From Cricetomys ansorgei (lineage: Eukaryota; Chordata; Mammalia; Rodentia; Nesomyidae): 64,000 nucleotides of DNA. This document shows positions 26,525-37,792 of this stretch, piece after piece. Below the pieces are notes generated by a model, which did not search any database, was not told the DNA's origin, and was given only the letters and a program-made list of their open reading frames with translations. The translations under genes were made by a program, and so were the position numbers. Position 1 is the first letter of the stretch, and each line of letters begins with the position of its first letter. The stretch spans positions 453,501-517,500 of the forward strand of contig JAMJFZ010004031.1 in NCBI GenBank assembly GCA_026225945.1, in the 5' to 3' direction.

Positions 26525-28049
26525 CTAGAAATAAGATAAACAGGTAAAAAGGAAGTCGTATGATATTTACTTTGTATTTGGGAGATATGGGAGTAGCATT
26601 CAATTATTATGTTAATCAATTCATAAGTAGCACACCAGTATGATTTATTAGAAAATGACAGGAACTATTAAGTATTTCAGACTATTTTAAGCTGGTTTAT
26701 TTCATACTAGAGAGAAATATTTTGAGCATAAATTTTCATTTTATTCATATACCTAAAGAAGCTATATTAGTTGTTCCCCAACATTCATTGCTTAGTTAAA
26801 TAATCTCGATTTAAAGTTATCAAATTGCTATCTAGTCACATCTCATGTAAATGTTTTGGAGAAAAAAAATTGTGCTATTCATAACTCTGTTACATGTTTT
26901 GAAAATAGATAAAATAATTTCAAAGTACTTTTCCAAATAAACATAGTAAAAGTATTTTTGGAGTCTTCAGAAGCAATTGTCCAAATTCTACATGGGAATG
27001 AAAATAATCAATCATCCCCATACTCATTCCATAACAATAAATACAATCTTTTTTGTGGAATACAAAAATCAGTATGTTTTAGAGGATGACTGGCTAACAC
27101 AACTTATCAGTATAAACTATCTAGGAAAGCAGAAATTAGACGACATTGAAGCATAAGAAACAGCAGTATGGCTGTTCCCACTCAAAATATATCTAAGGTA
27201 AATGAAATTATTCGTGTTTAAGTCAATATTACAAGGAAGCAAAATCTATGTGGATCTCTCCTGATCCATTTTTGGGGCTCTGGGGAAGCACCTCAAGAAT
27301 TAGAGCCACTCAGCTCTAATTCCTCAATTTCTTAAAATAATTTTTCATTATAGATAATAGAAAATTATTATAGATAATAATATTATAGAAAATGGCTAGC
27401 CTGTATTTACTACAGATAAATATTGCATGTTATTTGATATGCACAGACTGAGTTGACAGTAAATATAAAGTCATTGTTTACATAAATATACCCTTAATTG
27501 ATATTTCTCATAATAAATCATAAATTTTAACATAGGAAATAATTACTCTAAATGAGCAATTCTGACTGTGTATATTAAAATATCTAATATTTTTCTTATC
27601 ACAAGATAAATGAACAAACAGAACCCTTATTGTTGCTCTTAAACTAGGCATTTTCAACTGTAATATACAAAAGAAGGCAACTCCTAAAATTTTGCATGCA
27701 GTAAAATGAGGCTAAAGGAATCTTAGTTTTTTAGTTTCTTGCCATCATAATCTAAAACAGAGAAACAGTCCTTAAATTGAAGTTTTGTGTGTGCTTCATG
27801 CCCTATGAAATGAGCAGAAATCCATGGGGAAATGCCCACTACTGTGTATTCCTCAATGTAACAGACCTGACTAGACCTAGAGTTGTGTCTTATTAAAATA
27901 TACAATCTTTTCTTTTCCTGTTTCAGTCTCAGCTTATCAGTGACCAAGTACCTTTGCCTTTGCCTTTGCCTTTAGGAAGCAGGTTCTTCCCCATGAGAAT
28001 TGATAGAGACAGATACAGATATCCCAAACTCATTCTCTACAGAGTTAAC
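26525..28049. other. FSIP2 intron
   Basis: AT-rich. Includes a perfect 10-base hairpin at 27297-27322 and a (CCTTTG)n stretch at about 27949-27973. A small unrecognised exon that would repair a phase mismatch could be hidden here; I could not find one with good splice sites. Confidence 0.6.
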
Positions 28050-28210
28050 CTTCAATATCTGCAAAGCTATACTGATCAATAATATCCCATGAGAGATGGG
28101 ACTCTGTTATACTATGCTGCTCATGAAGGGAGGTTCCTGAATTATCTTCCACTCTACATCCAAGAGGCCTTCCTAAAGTTCCAAGGGTATCTTTTGATAA
28201 CAACTTTTGA
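28050..28210 (-). CDS. Fsip2: FSIP2 coding exon (28 kb)
   Basis: Encodes LLSKDTLGTLGRPLGCRVED to ...SHLSWDIIDQYSFADIE, ending in phase 1 at a weak GTTAAC donor. The upstream acceptor TTTTTTAG starts the exon at 28210 (phase 2 in). A second AG starts it at 28203 (phase 0 in), as needed after the 34-base microexon. Phase at the 3' side does not match the strong acceptor of the giant exon (see findings). Confidence 0.85.
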
Positions 28211-28372
28211 CTAAAAAAGGAAATTATCAAAATTATTTAAAAGTAAACTTCCATTACAATGAAAGGCAAAGGATAAATATGACAAAAATCAGCAGATGAT
28301 TATTAGTATTTGATTTACGGCTTTTTTCTAGAATTAATATACTTTCTTATCCGTTAATTTTATGATACTTAC

Positions 28373-28406
28373 TTTATCTTGCAAACAGTTTTGTAGATTC
28401 TGTTGC
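28373..28406 (-). CDS. Fsip2: FSIP2 34-base microexon (tentative)
   Basis: 34 bases, phase 2 in and 0 out. Acceptor TTTATAG, excellent donor GTAAGTATC. It would add MQQNLQNCLQDK. If it is included, the next exon must use its downstream AG. If it is skipped, the next exon uses its upstream AG. Both routes stay open. Confidence 0.6.
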
Positions 28407-29294
28407 CTATAAAGTCAAGAAATAGTCATAATTTAGCTAAGTTGGGACAATTTATGAAAATATTTACAAAATTCCTATTATTTATTCAGTTTCTTTTTAT
28501 GAGAATTCTACATAAGTAAAAAAAAAAAAAAAAAAAAAAACAAAACCCTGAACACTTTATTTTGTTTCTTCAATGCTATCATTTAATGCTCTACTAAAAT
28601 GTGGGCCTGTAGACTCAAAAAATGTGCTTTATTTACTCAGGAGATTAGAATCACAGCACGCAATGTATCACAAAAGCAATGCAAATATCAGGTAGTTGGG
28701 TTGGCACTCTGATATATCTGAACATTGTCCATTTTATGGTCCTCTAGGGAGTGACACAGGATTAGAACAGAAGGGACAGATGATTATTCTCTTCTATCTG
28801 CTAATAGAGGTGATGCAATACCAAATTTTCTGATCATAGCTAGCTGGTAATCCTTTAGCTGCTTTTAAGATCCTGTAGTCCCATCATCTTTTTCATATAT
28901 CTCACAGTAGAAAGAGAATAAGTACTATTCAATAACTACAGATTAGAATCATGGTTTTCTGGCTACTATCAATGCTAACTTCAATGTATCACCTTCATGT
29001 AATGATGAGGTGAACACATCATTTCGTGTGTTATAATTAGATGTACTATTATTACATACTACTTAAAGTCAAGTTGCCACTCTTTTAATTTTTTTAGTTT
29101 TAAAAATTTTTTAAATTAATTAGTTTTAAATTTATTAATATATATTTTTATTTTTCTTTAGTTTGTAAATTCTAAAATTATTTTTCTCAAAATCTAAGAC
29201 TAAATTTTGGGCAAAAGAATCCATCTAAATATTGCAACTTTCTTGCATGTGATAAAAAAAATTAAACTTTAATCATTGCAGTTCAGAAATGGGT

Positions 29295-29395
29295 TTGGGA
29301 ACCTGGCACAGTGGCTGTTCTTTCAGCTAGGTATGAGGCCTAGGTAGGAAGACTGAGTCCATGAATACCAGCAAATGTGAGACTATGGCAGAAGA
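29295..29395 (+). mobile_element. Degraded B1-like SINE
   Basis: Reads CCTGGCACAGTGGC... with GAGGCCTAGGTAGGAAGACT, a diverged 7SL-derived head, running into the GA-rich tract. Confidence 0.4.
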
Positions 29396-29535
29396 GGAAA
29401 GAGGAGGAAAAGGAGATAGAAGAAAGATGAGAGAGAAAAAAAAGGTAGGGAGGGAAAGAGAGAGAGAAGAAGGGAGAGAGAGGGAGGGAATGAAAAAAGA
29501 GAGACGAGAGAGGGAAGGAGAGAGAGAGAGAGAGA
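29385..29535. repeat. GA-rich purine tract
   Basis: Near-continuous purines on the plus strand with GAGA and GGGA runs, ending in (GA)n. Confidence 0.9.
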
Positions 29536-29792
29536 AACAATAGTTTATAGATTAGAATTCGTCTCAGACTCGAATATGGTTTGTTAAATCAACTCAAAGT
29601 TTCACACTCTTTTTATTTATTATTTTAGATTTTCTAAACTTAACTCTTAGACATTTTTTTCTTTCTTAAAGTATAGACTAGAGTCCTATAGGTCTCTGCA
29701 CTGAAAGTGTACTATAGGTTCTAAGAGGGAGCAAAGACCTATGAAAAAGTAAACAAGTAACCGACAAAACAATATTAAGTATCCACTACATG

Positions 29793-29885
29793 GAGCTGCC
29801 AGTATAGCTCAGTGAGTAGTACAATTTTTGCCTACCATGAATGAGGCACTTCACTAAATCCCTAGCACCCTCCACAAAGGCAATA
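29793..29885 (+). mobile_element. ID-like SINE
   Basis: Contains the tRNA-derived A-box-like TATAGCTCAGTGAGTAGTAC and later a TTCACTAAATCCCTAGCACC B-box-like region, resembling rodent ID elements. Confidence 0.6.
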
Positions 29886-31004
29886 GTTTTTAAGGCAAGC
29901 CATAGAATCAACTATAATGGGAAGAGTAAAGACCTCCAAAAATCTTTCTTTTAATGGACACTGGCAAAAAAAACAGAACTGTAATTCTACAATTCTGGAA
30001 AATAACTGAAGGCTTGCAGTCTTACAAACATATTTACTTTAGAAAGATGTGAATGTAACATAGGGAGTTTTAAATTGGTTTTATATTGGTTTCTTAAAAA
30101 TAGTTCATCATAATCACAATGCAGTAATTGTATAAATCTTAATATTTGCCTAACATCTGGCATTGTTCTTTAAACACAGTGTGTTCTCAATATATGCTTA
30201 ATAAATAAGTTTAAAATATATGCCTACTTATATCTAATCTCAAATGAAGACCATTATTGAATGGTTTCTTGCCTTTGGTTTTACCTGTGTATTGCTGACA
30301 AAGTAATTAATTATATGCTAATTTGATCATAATATCCTTATTCCAAACTATTAGACTTTTATTTAATAATTAGTATAAGTTCTAATCATAGTCTGTACAG
30401 TAGAAGATTTCAAACGTACTCATATACTGCTTAGTTATTACAACTCTACTCCCACTGCCAACAAAATTTATCTTTATTCTCTGACATGAGTTTTAATTTC
30501 TATATTATCAATCTTTTGCATTTACACTTTTAAATAGGATAGATAAGTGAAGTATTTGAGGGAGATGAAAGGTAGCTGATGATGACAAACCTGGGATCTG
30601 AAACATAGAGATAAATCGGTACATGTGATGAGCAGAGTCTGACCAGACAGTAAAAGGCTTTATAATGCTCTTCCTTTAGTTTTTATTTATACCATAAATT
30701 CAAGTGATCATTATGTGCATGTGGTAGATATCTTTACTCATCATTTCACCTCATTAGGATGAGAGTCATTCCTTCTGGCTCTAATGCAGTGCTAAGGATT
30801 CTATAAACATTCACTACATTATACATGTTGACACCCATCAACTTCAAGTTAAAAGTCTTCATCTATAAAGCTTAGCCTGGATATGAAAATCATTTGTCAT
30901 CAGAGATCTATCTTTTATATATCAGTTTATATAAGAATCTAGGTTTGTAAAGTATTTAGTTTAGTTTGCATTTCATTTGATTTGTTGATTTCTTTTTAAG
31001 ATGT

Positions 31005-31240
31005 TAGCATTGGGTTGCTGGGGAGATAGTCCTGTATATTAATAGTTTGCTGTACACGAGAACTAGATTCAGATCCCAAGCACATACATAAAAGCTGGGT
31101 CGGATTCAGAGAGAGAGAGAACGCCTCATAAAAATAAAATATCAAAGGAAAGAAGAAGACAACTAATGATGTTGTCTTCTGTCTTTTGTCTGTGCACACA
31201 TTCACAAACACATAACCCCCAACATAAATAATTTTTTAGA
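31005..31240 (+). mobile_element. B2/B4-like SINE
   Basis: Begins TGGGTTGCTGGGGAGATAGT, contains GATTCAGATCCCAAGCACAT, and ends in CACAAACACATAACCCC..., the layout of tRNA-derived B2-class elements. Confidence 0.55.
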
Positions 31241-31779
31241 AGATTACTTTAAAAAGAAAAGATGACTTTTTTTTTTAGGAGTATCCTCTTCTTCTCAAAT
31301 TGAGAAAAATGCTAAAATAGCTCTTCCCCAATATTTGTTTAAGAGTGAAAAGCTTTGGTCCTAAACATCTCTAAAAGTCTCAAATTAACAACACAAGTAC
31401 TATTCTGGGTAACGCTGAAAATGTTTTTAAGAAGGAGTAAGAATGGTATGATAAACTATTTTATCAGCCTTTAGAAGCCCAGAGTCTCAAAAGTCATACG
31501 TAAATATTTCAAAGAGAAATTCTAAGGCGTTCTGTTTATGTGAAGCCACTTGGAGAAAAGGGACAAAGACCTTGGGGCAGAGAGCAAAGGACTGCATAGA
31601 CACAAGGAGGACAGCATTCACTTTGTCAACAATTTAAACTCAGTTCTGAAAGTCCTCTGAAAGTTTCACTAAATCTGAGTAGAACTATCGAGAGAGGGAG
31701 GATCTCATGTAGTCATGTACTTGATCAATTGTAAAAAATATAAATTCATGTTTTCACATTAAATAATTTAGATACTTAC

Positions 31780-31840
31780 ATATTTGAGTAAACAGGAGAA
31801 GAAAAAATCCTCCCTGGAGGTGGAGCACCACCCTGCGGCC
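31780..31840 (-). CDS. Fsip2: FSIP2 coding exon (31.8 kb)
   Basis: 61 bases, phase 1 in and 2 out. Acceptor TATGCTTAG after a pyrimidine tract; perfect GTAAGT donor. It encodes GPQGGAPPPGRIFSSPVYSN, a short Gly/Pro-rich linker. Confidence 0.82.
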
Positions 31841-32849
31841 CTAAGCATAAGGAAAAGGAAACTATAATTTACAGCCATCATCAGTAATCTTTTAATGGTA
31901 ATACAATTTTCAAATATCTGTTCTCTGTTGTAACTGAATAGCTTACAATATTTTAGGCACATTTCACAGCAATTTCCAAAGGTCTTAATGTAGAGTTTAA
32001 TATACAGTAAATTCTGTGCTCCTCGCTATGCCTAGACTTCTATATGTACTCTATGGCTATATACACAGAATAAGCTTTAATCGAACTGTGTTGTGCTCTC
32101 TAGGCCTCTGGACTGTCCCCCCTTCCTTTCAAGTATCTTGTATTTACACTTAGTTTTTAAGTTCTTGCTGAATCTGTGCTAAGTCTTTTGAAGTCTTTTC
32201 TTGAAACTTACCTAAACAAGTAGATATTCTCCCTTAGCATTTCCAAAACACTCTCCAATGCTCACACTAAAAACTTCATAGAGGTTGGAAAGAGGGATCA
32301 GCAGGTAAGAGCTCATATTCCACTTACAGAGTGTTTTATTCTTTCTCTTTCGCTTCCCTCCCAAGCACATGGCTGAGTTATCAGCTGCCAGTTCAGCTAC
32401 CCACCTCCCCAGAAGAAAAGCGCAGGGCACGGGTCAAGGCATCCTGGCAGGTCCCAGATCGTAGGACTAAGAGTTTTTTGGAATCCAGGGGTGGGATCCA
32501 TTGGCTAAGACAATGATATTGGAGTAGCCCCATTTGTATGTGGAGTTCAAGTCTAAGCATCAAGGTCTTGCAAGGTTACCTTCTGCATAAGGTCCCACAG
32601 GGGAAAAAGAGGAAGGTACCTTAACAGTAAATGGACTCATCCCTATGCTTCCAGCTACAGTGCCATAAGCACCATCCAAGCCACATTCCTTTGCTAATGA
32701 TCTCTGTGAAGCAGGCATTATTTAATAATCTAGCTGGGTTCTGACCAGGAGTAAGGTGAGGAGCAGCTGAGCTCCTTCTGTTTTCAAACCCTAGGGTCAT
32801 GTGAGATTCAAAAGCCAGCTTGGACAGATACACTCTTAGTCCTTGGACA

Positions 32850-33020
32850 GCCTAACAATCAGGAACCCAAGTTCAGTTGCCAGAGCCATGTTAAGCAGCT
32901 TACAAAGGCTGTAACTCCCGCTGTAGAAAATCTAATACCATCCTCTAGTTTCTTCAGGTACCTGCACTGCATATGTACACAAAGAAACATACACAAATAA
33001 TTTTTAAAGTAAAATATATT
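32850..33020 (+). mobile_element. B2/B3-like SINE, 3' part
   Basis: Contains AGGAACCCAAGTTCAGTTGCC, then a TCCTCTAG...GCACTGCATATGTACAC tail ending ACAAATAATTTTTAAAG, the usual B3 3' layout. Confidence 0.55.
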
Positions 33021-33609
33021 TCTTAAAAATAAAAATTCAAACTCATTATATTACTATAATTGCAAGTTTACTGTCTTTAAAATGCTATAGTTTCAACCAC
33101 AGTAGCTTTGGCAACAGCTGTTTGTGGAGTATAACATTTGGTTCGTGTTTCCTTAGCAGTTGTTCATCAATTTGTTATTTATCTTCTCCTATTGAAATGT
33201 ATGACTTATTTTGTATATAACATAGTGAGATTCTGCTCCTGACTATGGTTAATAAAGACGTAGATAAGGGCTTTCTGCAGAGTATCTCTACTGCTTTACT
33301 GGATATGTAGATTTGTGTATGTCAGTTATGCAGATTAACAGGAAACGAAAGTCTTAGGATGGACTGTCAAAAGAAAAGTTGTGTTTCTATTTAGATGTAT
33401 TTCAAATTCAGTTTAATTAAGAATTCCTAACTTATTTCAAGGAATGAGTGACAAACATATATCCCCCCACACACACTCAAATATATATATATATTCATTC
33501 TATGAATTCTTCCAGTTTTTGTGGACACATTTGTATGTATTTGGTTTTAGGGAAGAAACTGAGATTAAGAATGCACAGAAAAAAGTTACTCATGGTGTCA
33601 TGTGCTTAT

Positions 33610-33730
33610 AAATCCTGTGCTGGAGTGGCTATGGACCTGAGATGGACTCAGTTGGATCCCTGGAACTTTTTGGAAAGCCTGCTTAGCTAATTTCTCAAAT
33701 TCCAGGCTAGTGAGAACCCTTAATCACAAG
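33610..33730 (+). mobile_element. B2/B4-like SINE fragment
   Basis: Contains GGACTCAGTTGGATCCCTGG and GAGAACCCTTAATCACAAG, ending in the AAAAT array. Diverged. Confidence 0.45.
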
Positions 33731-33783
33731 AAATAAAATAAAATAAAATAAAATAAAATAAAATAAAATAAAATAAAATAAAG
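33730..33783. repeat. (AAAAT)n microsatellite
   Basis: About ten uninterrupted AAAAT units. Confidence 0.95.
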
Positions 33784-33913
33784 TATGTTGCCCAAGGTAT
33801 GATATGCAAGAGTTGTTCCTTTGGCTTCCATAGGATACCTACACACATATGGGCAAATACTCATATATACATGATATACATGTGTGCCTGCATATATGTG
33901 AATATGCACACCC

Positions 33914-33914
33914 A

Positions 33915-33952
<38 letters not shown>
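33914..33952. repeat. (CA)n microsatellite
   Basis: About 16 CA dinucleotides following a SINE-like tail. Confidence 0.95.
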
Positions 33953-34129
33953 ACACAAGAACTTTGCAGCACAGGAGCGAGTAGTAACTGACTGATTCAA
34001 TTCCTCAAGCCCAAGAAGTGGAATTTTTAAGACATTGGGTCCTGTTTCATGTTGGGTATTTTGTTATAGGAAGAAAAATGTACTAAAACAATATATATCA
34101 ATGACTGAGTGGATAAAGAACATTGGCAC

Positions 34130-34335
34130 ATAGAATTATTCCTTGATATCTTTGGGAGATTGGTTTGGGGATCTCTGAGGATCAAGTCTGTGGATTTCAA
34201 AGTCCTTCATATAAAAATAGCATAGAATTTGCACATAGACTGGCCATGTCTCCTTCATACTTTATTATGCAGATAACTTCTAATAGTTAATACAAAATAA
34301 ATAGTACACAGCATAGTGTATATATAGCTATTATT
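34130..34335 (+). mobile_element. Tigger/mariner-type DNA transposon relic (probable)
   Basis: Resembles the widespread mammalian element with TTGGTTTGGGGATCTCTGAG, GTCTGTGGATTTCAAAGTCC and CATAGAATTTGCACATAGAC landmarks. Family assignment is from memory of the pattern. Confidence 0.45.
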
Positions 34336-34394
34336 TTGTCTAGTTTACAGAATAACAACAGCATTGATGTTGGAACATCATGGAACATGATGGA

Positions 34395-34680
34395 ACATGC
34401 CCTTTGCAACTATACACACTAATCTATAGAGCATTAAGTTAAGTGAAATTAGTAAAAAACACAGAAAATAACTATCACGTGCTCTCTCCCATGTGAAATA
34501 TGGATTTTTAAACTCATGACAACAGAATATAATGGACCAGAAGGAAAAGGAAACAGAGATATTGGTCACAGTTTTGTATTATGCAAAATTAATACACATT
34601 ACAGATCCAATAAATAGTGTGATTATATTGTTAACAGTATTGTATTGTGTACTTAAAATTGTTAGGAGGAATGTTCTTCA
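34395..34680 (+). mobile_element. Ancient L1M 3' relic
   Basis: Landmarks GCATTAAGTTAAGTGAAATT, a CATGTGAAATATGG motif, and a GTGTACTTAAAATTG ending match old mammalian L1 3' regions. Confidence 0.5.
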
Positions 34681-34959
34681 GTGTTTTAAACATGCACTCA
34701 TGCAAATGTGCACACACACAGGTGTAACTGTGAGTTTAAGGATATGTCAACTAGCGTGTTTTATAGTATGTGTATATATATTCTCCAATAATTTGATGTA
34801 TATCATACACTTTTAATTGTAACCCATGCCTCAGAGTTTGGGAGAAGTGAAAAGTCAAGCTGCTATACTAGCAAAAACAATATAAAAATATAAGCATAAA
34901 ATGTTAGGAAATTATTTCAATTTTGATTGTGATCATTAGAACTAGATCGTTAAAATCAA

Positions 34960-35450
34960 CATAAGATTAAAATGTATAAAACTCTAGAAGGCTTAGAGGA
35001 CATTGAGGAAGAGGGGGCAGCAGGGTTGTAGTAGCATGAGGAACAGAGAGTGTGCTGTGCCATTGTGTCTTTTAGGAATGTCAGAAGCTGCACCCTTAAA
35101 CTCTCACCAACACGACTGCCCAAACATGAGCTGAACAAGAGTAAAGGATAGGGGACATGCTGGAGTGGAAGAGGAAAGCCCACATGGCCTCAGCCTTACA
35201 CCAAGAACTACACACAACCAACAAATGCTGACAGCAGGAGACATGGTCTTCCCCAAGGACGAGCACTTCAGTTGGCAACCTTGAAAACATATATACGAGT
35301 AACATAATCCAGACTGAGAAGGTTCTACTTAAGTATTTAGAAATACCTATGTGTATATTTTAAGGAGAAAGGGGGATATATGGCAGGTTTTGGAGGGAGT
35401 AAAAGGAAAGATGAATGATTTAATTATAATCTCAAAAATAAAAGAAGAAT
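34960..35450 (+). mobile_element. Rodent L1 3' UTR tail
   Basis: Contains CACGACTGCCCAAACATGAG, GAGACATGGTCTTCCCCAAG and GGATATATGGCAGGTTTTGG, the order seen in rodent L1 3' UTRs, ending with an ATAATCTCAAAAATAAAAG tail. Confidence 0.75.
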
Positions 35451-35769
35451 AATTAAAAGGAATCAGAAAACTCTCTTCTTTCATGTCCCAAATATAATAG
35501 ACTGAGGCATTCTCTCCATAAAGACTATGGCTCTTACAAACACACACTTTATGGTACTTATAATCTTGGTTTGGGGTTTTGTCAAGACTATTTCCTCCAT
35601 CAGATGGTAAAAGCTCTGGGTAACAGTGATGGATACTTTTTTCTTCTATGTTCAGTACTTTGCACAAGACCTAGCAGAAATCACTGCATTAATACATTAG
35701 TTGATGAAGATTTAGAATGATGAAGATTTAGAAGATTTACTAGCTGCTGGATTTACTGCTGATGTTTAC

Positions 35770-35830
35770 CTGGTTCACCAATATAGCTCGATCTCTTGCT
35801 TGGTCTTCCATTCCAGTCGCCTTGCATCTC
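35770..35830 (-). CDS. Fsip2: FSIP2 coding exon (35.8 kb)
   Basis: 61 bases, phase 0 in and 1 out. Acceptor is a pyrimidine tract ending GTTGAAG, donor GTAAAC. It encodes EMQGDWNGRPSKRSSYIGEP. Phase agrees with both neighbours. Confidence 0.85.
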
Positions 35831-37669
35831 CTTCAACATAAGTGACAAAAAGAGAGATTTATCCAAATTTTTATTATCAACTACTATTTGTATGTTTAAA
35901 TTTTAAAAATGTAATAAAGTTAAATTTCTCAAAAATCTTCATTTATAAGAAATATTTATGTTTTGTGCTTATGTTATACTTATTGTTTATATACTTAAAA
36001 TTAGTATATTTATCAAAAAATGTCCACAATATCACTCATGCACCTGACGATTTTCCAACTTTGATAGTCAGCAAATAGTTGTATTCATATCAAATACTGT
36101 ATCCTCATACAATTTTAATGAACTTATGTAGAGTTAAAACTGGCATTAGGAATGAAAACTGAAGGCTTATATGGTTAAGGGGAAGGTCCTATGACCCTGC
36201 AATGGTACCTCTTTCCTACAAATGCAGAATTCTCTGGTAACCCACAGTTAACTACATGAAGAGTGCACAGAAGTCAATCAACTTAATTAGAAGTGCAGGA
36301 TATTTTTGTAAAAAACAATTGAGTAGTACCAAAAAAGAGAAAGCTAGTACCCGTCATGAGTGATTGTAATCTTCTATACATTTCCCAGGTACTCAACTTG
36401 GTTGGAAAAAAAAAATCATGACAATATGTATCTTCCTTTTTTGATATCTGAAACCTGAAAGCAGGTGATGAGAAAAAAAATGCCTGACAGGAGACAGATA
36501 GGAGAACAATTAAACTACTTGTCATAAATTTGCTGTCTGTGAATATCTGCTACCCATTTGGGATTAATAAGAAAAGTGAGTGGAGCATGCAATACTCAGA
36601 GAGGTAACTCATAAAGTTTACACATACTATTTTCTGTGTACCGTGGCAAACTGTTTCTTTGTACTACAATGAACAGTTATCTGGATGTAAGACAGTGATG
36701 TTCTCATTGTACAGTGTGAAGTATTGCAACAATCAACCTACAAAGTATATTATCATGATAATTTTTACTCCTAATCCCATGAACAAAATTAACACATGGT
36801 TTTCTGCCTCTTGTTGCTCATAATGTTTTGAGAATGTACACAATCAAGATGTGTGCTGCGAGATTTACATCATAGTTTTAAAAGGCCTTCTTCATTTCTT
36901 AAATGTTAGAGGCTTTAAATAATGGTAAAAGGCATGACTATTCCAACAGTTAAAATTTGTCCTGATTGTTAGCATATTTAGCAGGGCTAGTGATATAGCA
37001 GAATAGTGAACTCTCCAAAGGTACAGTTAATAAATATTTGTTTATAATAAAATGTATCACAGAGACATACCATCATGATAAGCATAATATATTTTAGATA
37101 TTCTGCATTATTTGATGTCAATGGTTATATGCATTCATAAGTCATATTCAATGATATAATTTTCTACTTTAATATGAAGAAGTCACTTGGAGAGAATCTA
37201 TTGAATCTCTACTTTATTGAAAATTGTTGAAAATCATGCAAACTTCTTAGCACAGTGAATCAGTTAACACTATGCTAATACTGCAATCAAGAGTATTGAT
37301 CGTATTCCTAAGATAACAGGTTATAATTTATAGATAATATATATTTCATATATGATGGCTATATGCTGGATCTCCACTGATAACTTTCCATGAGTAGACA
37401 CCTAATTACTAGTGAAAAAATGCTGAATCAGCTCACCAAAAAAGATCGATTAATTTCTTTGTGTGCTCCATGTACACAGTTAATGTACTTTGTGACACAA
37501 ATATATTTAGGAACAATTGACCTTGAGTTGTTACAGTTTAGTATGGTAATATATATTTCATGGAATGAAATTATATTGTAATGTTAAAGAATGGCATTTT
37601 CACACATTAAAATGATCATAAAATATCTCTTATTTCAATTGAATTTAGAGTAAATGAAATGTTACATAC
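35831..37669. other. FSIP2 intron
   Basis: AT-rich; I recognise no repeat family, exon or RNA gene in it. Confidence 0.65.
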
Positions 37670-37792
37670 CTTTTCTTTCTGAAGACTCAAAGATGCTTGT
37701 GAAAGTCTAATATTTTTTGTGGGTGAATTTTGAGTTGAAATAATTGACTCTCTAGCTGATGTGTTTCCGGGAACTAGAGAGGTAAGAAGTAG
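37670..37792 (-). CDS. Fsip2: FSIP2 coding exon (37 kb)
   Basis: Encodes ...VPGNTSARESIISTQNSPTK then NIRLSQASLSLQKEK, with donor GTATGT. Two acceptors are possible. TTTAAAG at 37793 gives 41 codons and phase 0, matching exon 10. The better pyrimidine-rich CTCTAG (exon starting at 37773) needs phase 1, which would match exon 9 directly. The right boundary is therefore uncertain; the downstream part is sound. Confidence 0.85.

Larger units (their letters stand above)
28407..31779. other. FSIP2 intron
   Basis: Holds an A-homopolymer (28518-28541), a degraded B1-like element and GA-rich tract (29295-29535), an ID-like SINE (29793-29885) and a B2/B4-like SINE (31005-31240). No further exon supported. 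Confidence 0.65.
31841..35769. other. FSIP2 intron
   Basis: Repeat-rich: B3-like SINE (32850-33020), SINE plus microsatellites (33610-33955), DNA-transposon relic (34130-34335), L1M relic (34395-34680), L1 3' tail (34960-35450). No exon recognised between. Confidence 0.65.
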
